From positions 9,524,396 through 9,588,395 of the forward strand of contig NC_066848.1 in the NCBI RefSeq assembly GCF_001640805.2: DNA of 64,000 nt, in the 5' to 3' direction. Origin of the DNA: Lates calcarifer. Taxonomy: Eukaryota; Chordata; Actinopteri; Centropomidae. The position numbers were made by a program, and so were the translations under genes. Shown in pieces: positions 12,358 to 51,018 of this stretch. Every line of letters begins with the position of its first letter. The stretch's first letter is position 1. The notes beneath the pieces were generated by a model that worked only from the letters and a program-made list of their open reading frames with translations, was not told the origin of the DNA and did not search any database.

Positions 12358-13586
12358 GAAAGTCCCCCACTGTGTCCGGAGAGCAGGAGTAATAGTTCTG
12401 TTCTCCTTTTTCAGACTGTTACTGAATAATAATGATGATCTCTGGCCAGACTTAACCTGGTTTCTCCTTTATATTGTGCTGCATTCATACAGAATAGACT
12501 CAGTATAAGAAGACCAAACATCACCACCAAATATGTTATTTTCCACAGTATTGCACGAAAACCCATAATTATTTAACTTAAACAGAGAATCATTCACGCA
12601 CAGAATGTACTTCTTCCCTCAGGGGCCTGTGAAAGTCATTCAGACCGCAGCACAACTTAGGAAACGTAGCTGATATCATCGCTTCTCAACTTTCAGCAGG
12701 GCCCTATTCTGACGACATCATCATGTCATTTTCTCGGTTCACAGACTTATGTTTTTCCAATAAATAATTCTGAGCACGATGTAATTATAAGCCAACAAGA
12801 CAAGTTGTTGAAGTTTGCTCTTATGTTTTAACATTTTCTCGTATTTGCTGGTTTACATTCCTCTGTGAAAAGGACAATAATTCACTGCAAGCCCTGAAAT
12901 TACTGGTTAAGACACAAAGGTCCCTTGCGCAGCTTAATACTAAACAAATCCTCAGAAGGACGTATACGATTATCAACATGTCCTCTATGACTATGCCTCT
13001 ATGTAAGAGGAAAGTCTGGTTTTATAGCAGAAGTCTTTAGACTTTTGAACAGCTCCAGTAGTTCACTCCGTGTATTGATGCACTTTTGATACTTTTAATA
13101 TAATGTACATTTGTTGTGTTGGATATAACCGAGCAGCTATTGATTGGCTTCTCCTTAATCCATGTGCATGTCAACTCTATTTTTAGATTGTTTTATGTGT
13201 ATGAATGAATTGTTTATGTGTACTAAACTCATTTGCCTCAAATTGCTCCTAAAGGGACAAATAAGGTGTTTTGAACTGAATTAAATTAGGTTGACTTTTG
13301 CAAACATTTGCATTTCCCTGGTTGCACTGTATACTGTATATATGCTGATATCGGATAATGCCATTATTAACATCATGAGGTTTCAGCCCTGCTGCTAATG
13401 TACTCCCATACAATACGCAGTGTTGGAGTGTATCATGATCTCCCGCTTCCATGCAACCCCCACCGACTGATCACATTCACAAAGCAAGCTGCTCTTGACA
13501 AAGGTGGTAGTCATTTGTCTGAAATGAGAAATCACTCATGCTATGAGTGATCATATGCTACGTGTGTGTGCATGAATAAGTGGGTG

Positions 13587-13589
<3 letters not shown>

Positions 13590-13622
<33 letters not shown>
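13590..13622 (+). repeat. (GT)n microsatellite
   Basis: About 33 bp of GT. Confidence 0.95.
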
Positions 13623-13625
<3 letters not shown>

Positions 13626-14448
13626 GCTGCTGATAATGAAGAGATAATTTCAACACTCTCTCCTTCTCTTTCTCTCTGTCTCTTTTCCCCACTGAGGCTG
13701 GCCCTTCTTGCCCCCTTCCTGCCATACTCCACTGCTTTTCATATTACCGTGCTTTTGTTTCTGAGCACTTATTTCTTGCCCCACTTCCCCCAGCTTGTTT
13801 TGCTCGGGAAAGGGAGAAGGAGGGAAACTAAAAGTGAATGTGTGTCTGACCGTGAGAGAAAGAGACAGAAGCTTCCTTGGATGTTGGTATTATTTGTGGT
13901 ATTCTGTGATTCATAGCAGCACCCTCCCACTGCTGTTTAAAGGGAGGTTGTAATATGCACAGCATAATTGAATGTGTAATCCTTTGCTTTGCACCTCTGG
14001 TTAGCAGTGCTGAGTGGAGCTGATTAAGATGTTTGGGAGACAATAAAGATTAAGCAGGCCCATTCTCAGAGTGTGCATGCTCGAGCAACAATGGCAGTAG
14101 CCTAAAAAGTATAAAAGAGAAAATGCAAAGAAGAAAAAGGAGAAAGATCACATGCAGCTACCAAGTGTTTTTTTTTTCAGTCCAACTGTAATCAGTGAAT
14201 CTGCGGAGAAGTAAAGGCAGAGATGTCAACATCTTGCTGATGAAACATTCAACTTGTTTCCCTTCCTATGTTGAGATAACAGATTAGCGTGTTTTATTTT
14301 GATAGTAAACAGTGTGTGGATGTGGGGCAAGAGGAGGGTGCCTGCCATGTTTCCACCAAAGCATCATCTGTTATGCAACACATTTTCCCCCCCTGAATGC
14401 CCTCTGAACGGTGGGTGGTGTGGTGCTGGAGTGTCTGTCAGCCTGGAC

Positions 14449-14470
14449 AGTCAGTCAGTCAGTCAGTCAG
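14449..14470 (+). repeat. (CAGT)n tetranucleotide repeat
   Basis: Five to six CAGT units; a similar tract occurs at about 16914-16942. Confidence 0.9.
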
Positions 14471-14948
14471 GTGGACTTACTTCTTATCTCAGTTACAACT
14501 CAGTTGAACACAGCCTTGCTGGCCAGTTGCATTTCCACCTCGCTCATTTTCCTTTCAGAACCTGAAGGCCCATCTTTTCATCGACTAACAAAAGCGCTGC
14601 CCATTTGTGGGAGGAGGAGGGGTGTGTGTGTGTCTCTGTGTGTTGGACTTTGTTAAAGCACAACAGAGGGAAGGAGGGGAGAGAAAATAGAAGAGATTGT
14701 TGGGTAAGAAAAAAAAAAAAGAGGCAGCTATCTCCTCGCTCCTCTACTGTCTTGGCTATGGGTGTGTTGGGACAGCAGGAAGGGGAACTGGAGGAGAAAC
14801 AGTTAATCAATAGCCACAAGGTCAGACGGCCAGCGCTGGGCCGGAGCGTGCCCTGTTAGCGGTCCGTGGAGCTGCCTGGCTGCTGAAGGGGATTTGTAGC
14901 ACTTGTCAGGGCTTAAAGGAGCCCTCTCTGGACCACTTGCTCTGGGTG

Positions 14949-14950
<2 letters not shown>

Positions 14951-14991
<41 letters not shown>
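14951..14991 (+). repeat. (GT)n microsatellite
   Basis: About 41 bp of pure GT. Confidence 0.95.
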
Positions 14992-14996
<5 letters not shown>

Positions 14997-15437
14997 GACA
15001 TGCTGGTTAGCAGCAGGAGAGGGAGACATCTGCTGGATGCTGGGGGACACCACAGAACAGCAGAATTGGGCCACCCAAAGTTACGTTCATATTATGTGTG
15101 GTCAGAGTGGCTCTGTGCCCTGTGGGATGTAAAGTTAGCTGTTTTGTAGGGACTTTTCACAGCAACTGCTGCAGCATCATGTCCATGTAACCTGACAAGA
15201 GGCGTTTGGCTGCCCACCGTTTGACCGCATTTGCACCAGAATTCCCCCTTATTCATGCGAGCAGTGTATCCACTGATGTTTAAGACTTTGTAAGTGCACT
15301 CCAGGTAATTCTACTCTGGTAATGCTTAAGCTCAGAGGATTAGTAATACACTCTCATTCTCAAAATGCTCCTTTGAAGTTTTACCTTTACGCTTAATCAA
15401 AGTGAAGAATTCAAGCTTTTGTGTTTACATGCTCTTA

Positions 15438-15438
15438 T

Positions 15439-15464
<26 letters not shown>
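15438..15464 (+). repeat. (TG)n microsatellite
   Basis: About 27 bp of TG, followed by a short GA stretch. Confidence 0.9.
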
Positions 15465-15471
<7 letters not shown>

Positions 15472-15664
15472 TGCGTAAAAGAGACAGAGAAAGACTGTGC
15501 ATATTTGCAATATTCTGTCTTAAGATAAGTACACCAGACTGAGCATTACACATGAAAACTCCCTGGCTGAGCACTATGCTTCCATCGTATTCGTTCTCTC
15601 GCTCTGTTTCTCACAGCGGGGGATCTTGGGGGACCCTTTATCAGTACTGAGCAGCTTTCTAGAG

Positions 15665-15680
15665 CCCCCCCCCCCCCCCC
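15665..15680 (+). repeat. Poly(C) run, 16 bases
   Basis: Directly seen; the true length is unreliable in most sequencing chemistries. Confidence 0.9.
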
Positions 15681-16386
15681 TCCCACCTGTGGTGTCTCTG
15701 TTCGCCTTTTGTGTGGAGGAATCTGAGGCAGACCAACACTGATGGAGATAAACACAGAGGGATGGCGAGGGGACGGAGGCCTCGCCGGCAAAGCAGCACG
15801 ATGCCTATTAATCCAGCCTTCAGTGAGTTTCTCCGAGATGGTCAGAGTAGTGAGCGCTGGAGCTGAAATTGTTCTTCTTGTTGCTGCTCACTGTTGGGCC
15901 AGAACAAGATATACACAGAAAGAAAGAGATGCTGGTAAAGCCGAGTCTTATCTGTAGTCAGATGTGGGCATAAATCAGTAGTTTCTGCCACACTGATGAC
16001 CTTGACAATTGATGCCCTTTCTCGGTTTCAGCGAGTGTCATATTTTTCTCCCATCAGAAATGTAAAGCAAATAAAGTTTCAGTTGCGTCATGTTTCCATT
16101 TGTCATTAACAGTGCTGCTGTGGAAAATCTCAGTTTCATGTATTTGCCAAAAAAATGCGCTTCAGGCGGATCAAGCCCTTCGATGAGTCAGTGCATAAAC
16201 AAGCTGGCTTCCCTTTTTTTGAGAATTTGTCAAGCTGCTAAAATGCTGTTTGAACTTCATAGGCCGCAAACTCTTCATATGGGTGACCTGACAGGAACCT
16301 GTTCTAACAGATGTACCTCTTCTTCTCCTCCTCTTCTTCTTTTTACAGTAAAGAACTTTTAATGGCGTCCCGGTAGAGGCATCAAG

Positions 16387-45152
<28,766 letters not shown>

Positions 45153-45773
45153 CCCCCCCCCACCCGAAAACCTTCCTGCGCCTATGGGAGCGGTGACGTG
45201 TTTTGACTGTCCGTCCACAGACACTTCACCGAGCTCCTACCAACACTTCAAGCAGCTTCCTATGCTCACTCACGTGCACACATACACAGTCTCTCAACAG
45301 ATAATGTGTGGCATAGGGGCCCAGTTTAAAAAAAAAAGGAAAAAAGAGGCACCTGTTTGGGAACTCTAAGGGAGAAAAGCAGGAACGCCACTCATCCCCA
45401 AACTCCCTTTTTTTCTTCCTCCTGTAAAGATTCCACGCACCAGTTCCACCGCCTCTGACTCGAAACACACCATTTACAGCCATGTTGGCGGGCACTAAAG
45501 TGATATTATATATATACATATATGATATTTGTGACTTTTCAACTGAAAACTGTGCAGCTATAATCATCATGTGTAACAACACGGAGGAGATCGGAGCCTT
45601 TGTGGGCTCTAGGAAAAGTGTTGTAGCTTTGTTTTGTTTTTTTATTATAATTTTCCTTTTGTGAAAAATGTTAAGTCTGAGGGAAAAACATTGTCTTGTA
45701 AGAGCGTTTTTATCCTGTTTGTTCTTCCAAAACTTTGGCACATGCCATGCCCTTTGACCCCCAGACTTCCCAG

Positions 45774-45774
<1 letters not shown>

Positions 45775-45815
<41 letters not shown>

Positions 45816-45824
45816 TGTGTGTGT
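45775..45824 (+). repeat. (GT)n microsatellite in zmiz1 3' UTR
   Basis: About 50 bp of GT with a single interruption (gagt), directly seen. Confidence 0.95.
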
Positions 45825-45927
45825 GAGACAGTTAAATAACTGGAACTCATCAGAATCAGAGCACTGAAAGGACTAGCTAAAATGTCTGCCAGTGTCAACA
45901 GAGGAAAAGAGCACACATTGGGCAATG

Positions 45928-45929
<2 letters not shown>

Positions 45930-45968
<39 letters not shown>
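45930..45968 (+). repeat. (GT)n microsatellite in zmiz1 3' UTR, second tract
   Basis: About 39 bp of TG, followed by imperfect TG-rich sequence to about 46020. Confidence 0.95.
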
Positions 45969-45972
<4 letters not shown>

Positions 45973-48323
45973 AGAGTGTGTGCTGGTGTGTGTATATACG
46001 TATCTATGTGCGTGTGTATATGTTTACGTGTTCCCTTTGGTTTGCCTGTGAGTGAATGTGAAAGACAGCGGGGAGAGAAAGTTTGAGACAGAGGAGGGAA
46101 GAAGAATATTGAATGGAAGAAAGAAACAATCCACATTAAGGGCTGTCTCAGTTCTTTTTCTCCACCTGGTCTGCAGTTTGTGTTTGTTGTAACGTTTCAT
46201 TCGTCAAATTCAGCACCATTTTGTTCACGTGCATGTGTGCCAATGGCTCCTGTTGTCTTTGTCCAGCCTAAACGTGCTTGATCAAATCATTTTCTCTCTC
46301 GTCTTTATATTTATTATTTTATTTCAAATTCATCTTTTTTTTTGTCATTCTGTTGTCCTTTTTTATGTGTTTTATCTTTGTCCCACAATGAAATTAATCA
46401 GATACACATCACCAAAGTTGTCCTATGCTTTTTGTAAGGGTTTAGGCCTGGATGTTGGTTTAAGAGCAGGATTTCAACATCCTACAGACGTCTACAGAAC
46501 TTTTTAAATCACTGTATTTTATAGAAACGTCTGTGTGATTGTACTGATCTTTCCTTTTGTCGTTTTGTTACTGTTGACCTGCATCTTTTTGGGAAAAAAA
46601 AACATCCTGCATGATCCAACAGTGTTTCCAGAGCTGTTGTATATACCCTTTGTGAATACTTTGTGACTGTACAGTACTGTACCTATCTATTACTGGCAAC
46701 TATATGGTACTGTATGTCTGTCAAGGACTACAAACACTCACACACTCTTACAAACACACACAGAATCCCCAATAACCAGTCCGATATTGTAACGAATTGA
46801 TCCAAATGCACTCTCACTGGCCTTGTATCGAGTACCTGTGTATTGTGTACAGTTTTCCCATTAACCTGTGACAATGCATCAGCAAAAAGGAATATTTGAA
46901 TTATTCAGCAGCAGGCAAGTTGTGAGCTATTTTACTTACAAACACACAGCTTTAAATGAGCTGTTTTTTTCTGTCTAAAAGATTGCAGCTTAGAGGTCCA
47001 AATTTCTCCCAAAATGATTTGTTTAATATCATTGGAACAAGTGACCTCGTCCTCTTTATTTAAAGTGAGAATGTGTAAAATGTCCTCTGGATTATTTTGA
47101 GGCCTGTTAATGAGCTTTTGATAACCATACTTAGCAAAAATGTGTGAATATATTTTGTGTATTTTCATCACATTTTATATTGTTTTGAGTTTTAAGTTAT
47201 TATTTTTTGTCCAGTGTTTTTTTTATGACAGGTGTAATTTGGTTTACACAGTTTTATGCAGTACCATCATTGACTTATATACTGTATGCTGTTGGATAAA
47301 AAAAAACAAACACCCCTTTTGAGATTTGTAATCCATCTGTAGAACCAAATATGGCTTTACTGGTTTTCAGAGCTGATCAAATCGCCTGCATTTAACACAG
47401 TTGAAGGATCAGATGTTGTTTGTGTTTGTTTATATGTTTGTTAAAGACAATGCACTGCCGCATTGGGATGTTTTATTTCCCTACACAGTGTGTAACTGCA
47501 ACTGTAACCTTTCACAGAATCACATCTAGTAATCTGAGTGACACAAATTGTACTGTCTGATTGCAGATGTTGGAAATTGAGTTGAGGATTTGAAAGAGAA
47601 ATGCAATTAATATTGTAAAATGAAATTTGGAGGAGACCCCTCCTTCTTGCATTACAAGGATAGGTTGTGGCAGAGGGTTGGGGGTGGGGGTTGGGAATGT
47701 AAGGGATACGTGTATATAATGTAAATGACAAATAGAGACACGTTAACAGAAATGTATTCATTTTCTCCAGGGGGAGTGTGCATAGTGTATTTAGAATTTG
47801 TAAAGCTTGCATCCTCCTGTCAGACATTGAATTGGGAAAATGTGTTTGATTGCGTCTGTGCAGACCTCTCTAACCACGCCTGTTCATTTATGTAAGATAC
47901 TTTATGTGCCCCTCCACGTGGGGTTTCCAAGAAAAAAAAGACATTTTTCCTTTGTGTAATATTAAACTTCTGTGTATTTCTCTATTACCTGTGTACTTTA
48001 TAAAGGTGCTACAAAATTATTAAAACCTTTTGAGGTATAATTGGGACTTGGAGACACTGAGCTTTGAGTGGCTCTTAAGGGTTGTTTCCAAATTTACAGT
48101 TTGTAAAAAATTTTGTCAAATTTATAATTTTTATGCAATTTGGCAAAATATGCTATAAAGGTACAATCTGAAGTGATTGGCACAACCGGTGGCAGTTGTC
48201 TCTTTGGTTTTGTACATTCTATGTACAATCATTTCATATTCTAAACTGGTCAGAAAAACATTGTGATTTTTAGTCTTGCAAATCTGTATGTAGTTAGATG
48301 ACGTGACATCCTAATATTTATCT

Positions 48324-48329
48324 AATAAA
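48324..48329 (+). terminator. zmiz1: zmiz1 candidate poly(A) signal
   Basis: Canonical AATAAA in the context tctaataaatatg, followed by non-coding intergenic sequence and by ppif about 0.9 kb further on. Earlier weaker variants may also be used. Confidence 0.6.
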
Positions 48330-48350
48330 TATGTATTCAGATGAAACACA

Positions 48351-49225
48351 ATTAATGGCCTCCGTGTCTTTTGACATGCATATACATAAAATAATCAACT
48401 TTATATACATAGAATAAATAGAATTTGTAGTTGCAGTAATTAAAAAATCATCACACATGTAAAAGTGTCTTAATACAGGCTGATACAGCCCCAAATAATC
48501 AGCAGACCTTTTACACTAAGATATTTTGACATCACATCACAATATTAGCAGCACAGATGCAAATAATAAAATTAATGACAGATGAATTTCAGAGTCCTGG
48601 CGTTTCCCTTAATGTTGTAATGAGCAGTTTTTTCTCAGTTAATTAGTCCAGTCACAGATTGGAGCTCTAAAAATGACAAAATGACTGAATGATGAATGCA
48701 ATTTTGTGATCAAGGAGCTTCAACTGCTCCAGTCGAACAAAATATAATATTACATATGGTATTCTATGGCTGAATTAGCTCAGTTTACCTGAGATTACAA
48801 TAAACTTTCCTCTTCATTAAAAATACAAGGCTTTTACAGTATCTGATGATGATCAGTAGTTAGGAGCATCATCTGAAAATACTGATATTTACATGGTACA
48901 CAGCAAATGTTATCAGTCATCCCAATAACTTCACACTTCTATAGAAACTCAGAGAAAATCCAAATAAATAGCTGATAAACTGCATCATCTCCCCCCAGTC
49001 TAAATTCATTTCAAAGTAGGCAAATAATACAGAAACTTTATGTCAGCTGTCAAGGGTTCATCGTGTCACTGTTATTGTTACTTCCAAAATCTCCCACGTG
49101 GTGTCGCTGTTTGTTTCACGCTTATGCTATGGCGCTGTGACGTCACATGTAAACACCACCACCAGCAGCAGCAGCTGCAGCACCCATGGCCTGCTGGTCC
49201 TTTTCACCCTTTCAGCTGAGCAGCG
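48351..49225 (+). promoter_or_regulatory. ppif: Intergenic spacer and ppif promoter/5' UTR
   Basis: About 0.9 kb between the zmiz1 poly(A) signal and the ppif start codon, with no ORF of note. The last 150 bp turn G+C-richer. They hold a CACGTG E-box (49095-49100) and a perfect TGACGTCA cAMP-response element (49138-49145) about 80 bp before the start codon. No TATA box is seen. The transcription start is not determined. The ppif promoter must lie here or overlap the zmiz1 3' UTR. Confidence 0.6.
49138..49145. promoter_or_regulatory. CRE palindrome upstream of ppif
   Basis: Perfect TGACGTCA, the consensus for CREB/ATF factors, 81 bp before the ppif ATG. Function is inferred from motif and position only. 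Confidence 0.55.
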
Positions 49226-49369
49226 ATGATTCAAATAAAAAACTGCGTGAGGTACAGCTCGCTGGGCATCGCCGCAAAGAGGGTGTTTTCCTCTGGTCCC
49301 ACCAAGAACCCGGTCGTGTTTCTGGACATCGAGGCCGACGGCGAGCCTCTCGGGAGAATAATCATTGAG
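49226..49369 (+). CDS. ppif: ppif exon 1
   Basis: Residues 1-48: presequence, then [20 protein letters not shown] and IE. Donor gtagct. The ATG has G at -3. The reading frame upstream of it has no recognisable homology. Confidence 0.9.
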
Positions 49370-51018
49370 GTAGCTAGCTGCTAGCCTCTCTTTGGTCTGA
49401 CCCGAAGCACTCCTCACAGTAGTCAGAGGTGTGCAGAGAAGGGCGGTGCATTGCTCAGTAAAAACACTCATCCCATGAATTTGAATGTCATCTCTATTCT
49501 CTTGCAGTTGAATGCAGATGTCGTGCCAAAGACTGCAGGTATGTTTAACCGTGATTGTTTAAAAAACAAACAAACAAACAAACAAACAAAAAAGCTGCTG
49601 AACATCAAAAGTACACAATTCAAAGAACTTGTGCAGATACCAATGAAATTAAGTGTGTTTTAACAGAAAACTTCAGAGCATTGTGCACAGGGGAACATGG
49701 CTTTGGATACAAGGGATGTGTGTTCCACAGGGTCATACCTGAGTTCATGTGTCAGGTGAGATTCACAGTGAAGACTGTGTCCATAAGGTGCAAAGTGTCT
49801 GCCTTGTTCTCTACTGATGTTGTATGTTTTCTGTTACAGGGAGGAGACTTCACTAAACATAATGGCACAGGAGGGAAATCTATATATGGGAAAAACTTTT
49901 AAAGATGAAAACTTCAAATTAAAACACACTGGTCCAGGTACAGTACATCTCCACAGCTTTACATACACAGTTGCTCGACTACTTTATCTCAGTGTAGAGG
50001 CCAGAATAAACTATTTTACATCCATCATCCATCCGTAATGCGTATTTGTTACAGTTTCTTACAGATTTGTGTTTAGATTTATAGGTTAATCAAAGTGTTT
50101 TAAGTGAATGACTACAAGAAAAGCCACATTTTTTTCCACCCACATTTGTATACTGTCTATATATTGGAGGCCCTTGTATAATACTTAAACAATTAATTGA
50201 GTAATCAAATAACAGATAATTAATCCACAAATAATCCTAAATAGAGGCTCTTATCTGGTTTATATTACAATATATATATGTCTCTTTGCATTATAATCTG
50301 CCTGTATTTTAGTATCGCTGTCTAGCCACTAGATGGCAGTGCCTAATCTCATGCATCTCCAAAACTACTGGTTGTATGGTTTTTGCAATCCCCAGGTGAA
50401 TGACCTACTTTTTAAGAGAGTCAACATGCGCTAATCAAAATAACTCCTTTCTTCAATAAACTTAATCCACATGCTGATTATTTGGTGCTTTATTTTGAAG
50501 TGTTGCATTATCCCAGTTTGTGTCAGATTCAGAAAAGACACACAGGGCCCCCCCCCCCCCCCCCCCCCCAACGCAGTTATTGACTCGTGTCGTGCTTCCT
50601 TCCTGCCACAGTCAGGCCTAAATGTCATTGAATCCATGGTAAAAGAAGGTCAAGTTCTTGTTGACTGCATCACATTGAACTGATTTACTTGCTGGCTTTT
50701 CGATCTCCGCAGGAACTCTCTCCATGGCAAACTCTGGGCCAAACACCAACGGCTCCCAGTTCTTCATTTCTACGACCAAAACTGAATGGTAAATACTCTG
50801 CAGAACTTTTTAATTAGTCGTCTCAGCCCCACCGCTCGCACCAGTCGCTTGCTGACGTCACATTCTGTCTCTCTTTTGAAAGGCTTGATGGTAAACACGT
50901 GGTGTTTGGGCAGGTCAAGGAAGGCATGGACGTGGTCACCAAGATGGAATCCTTTGGTTTACACGATGGCGGTGTGATCAAGAAAATTGTCATCACTGAC
51001 TGTGGGGAAGTCAAATAA
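49226..51018 (+). CDS. ppif: Peptidyl-prolyl cis-trans isomerase F (cyclophilin D), mitochondrial; frame broken by a 1-base insertion in exon 4
   Basis: Six exons encode a cyclophilin with an N-terminal targeting-type sequence ([20 protein letters not shown]: basic, no acidic residues). Ignoring the frameshift the protein has 190 residues (human PPIF 207). Catalytic and cyclosporin-contact residues known from cyclophilin A are present: R80, F85, M86, Q88, A126, N127, W146 and H151 (CypA R55, F60, M61, Q63, A101, N102, W121, H126). C186 corresponds to human C203, a reported redox-sensitive cysteine. Known role: proline isomerase of the matrix that promotes opening of the permeability transition pore. 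As given, one extra base at 49891-49900 stops the frame at TAA 49900-49902 after residue 108. Its position downstream of zmiz1 matches human synteny, which favours ppif over cytosolic ppia. Confidence 0.93.
49508..49538 (+). CDS. ppif: ppif exon 2
   Basis: 31-nt exon encoding [10 protein letters not shown] plus one base. Acceptor ctcttgcag, donor gtatgt. Same position and phase as in mammalian PPIF. Confidence 0.9.
49561..49593 (+). repeat. (AAAC)n tetranucleotide repeat
   Basis: About six AAAC units in ppif intron 2. Confidence 0.95.
49667..49755 (+). CDS. ppif: ppif exon 3
   Basis: Residues 59-88, [20 protein letters not shown] to [10 protein letters not shown]. Contains the catalytic Arg and the F-M-x-Q pocket residues. 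Acceptor tttaacag, donor gtgaga. Confidence 0.95.
49840..49937 (+). CDS. ppif: ppif exon 4, with frameshift
   Basis: Begins [18 protein letters not shown]. At gggaaaaacttttaaagat the frame shifts: removing one base from the A5 (49891-49895) or T4 (49897-49900) run restores [14 protein letters not shown] and the exon 5 phase. Without correction the next codon is TAA (49900-49902). Acceptor ctgttacag, donor gtacag. Confidence 0.9.
50185..50245 (+). repeat. Dispersed A+T-rich repeat, copy 6 (5' fragment)
   Basis: gagtaatcaaataacagata followed by attaatccac matches the 5' block of copies 2 and 5. Lies in ppif intron 4. Confidence 0.4.
50548..50569 (+). repeat. Poly(C) run, 22 bases
   Basis: Directly seen in ppif intron 4. 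Confidence 0.9.
50713..50788 (+). CDS. ppif: ppif exon 5
   Basis: Encodes [20 protein letters not shown] then TKTE and two bases of Trp146. Contains the [15 protein letters not shown] cyclophilin signature. Acceptor ctccgcag, donor gtaaat. Confidence 0.94.
50883..51018 (+). CDS. ppif: ppif exon 6
   Basis: Encodes [20 protein letters not shown] to [10 protein letters not shown] and TAA at 51016-51018. Acceptor ttttgaaag. Confidence 0.94.

Larger units (their letters stand above)
1..16348 (+). other. zmiz1: zmiz1 upstream intron (5' leader region)
   Basis: This 16.3-kb stretch precedes the first coding exon of zmiz1 and ends in a polypyrimidine tract and acceptor (ttctttttacag) at 16348. I see no exon of a recognisable protein on either strand. 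Short ORFs here are low-complexity translations of GT, GA and CT tracts. The stretch holds microsatellites, several dispersed repeat copies, G-quadruplex motifs and long non-repetitive segments that could be regulatory. I infer that it is an intron because the exon at 16349 begins with an acceptor and 38 nt of 5' UTR; in mammals ZMIZ1 has distant non-coding leader exons. An undetected leader exon inside this stretch cannot be excluded. Confidence 0.7.
45153..48350 (+). other. zmiz1: zmiz1 3' UTR
   Basis: A+T-rich sequence after the stop codon, with two GT microsatellites and no coding potential, ending near an AATAAA at 48324-48329. The length of about 3.2 kb agrees with the long 3' UTR I recall for mammalian ZMIZ1. 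It contains three TGTATATA Pumilio-type elements (45991-45998, 46638-46645, 47711-47718) and a G-quadruplex motif (47675-47695). The 3' end is inferred from the signal only. Confidence 0.7.
49938..50712 (+). other. ppif: ppif intron 4
   Basis: 775 bp. Contains a short piece of the dispersed A+T-rich repeat (about 50185-50240) and a C run of 22 bases (50548-50569). No gene. Confidence 0.85.

Noticed and set aside
45226..45741. 171-codon minus-strand ORF in the zmiz1 3' UTR
   Set aside because: No recognisable domain; A+T-rich UTR with Lys/Phe-rich translation, consistent with chance.
49840..51018. Calling ppif a processed or decayed pseudogene because of the stop
   Set aside because: The gene has introns, intact splice sites, all catalytic residues and the ancestral position; a single homopolymer indel is better explained as an error or a recent allele.
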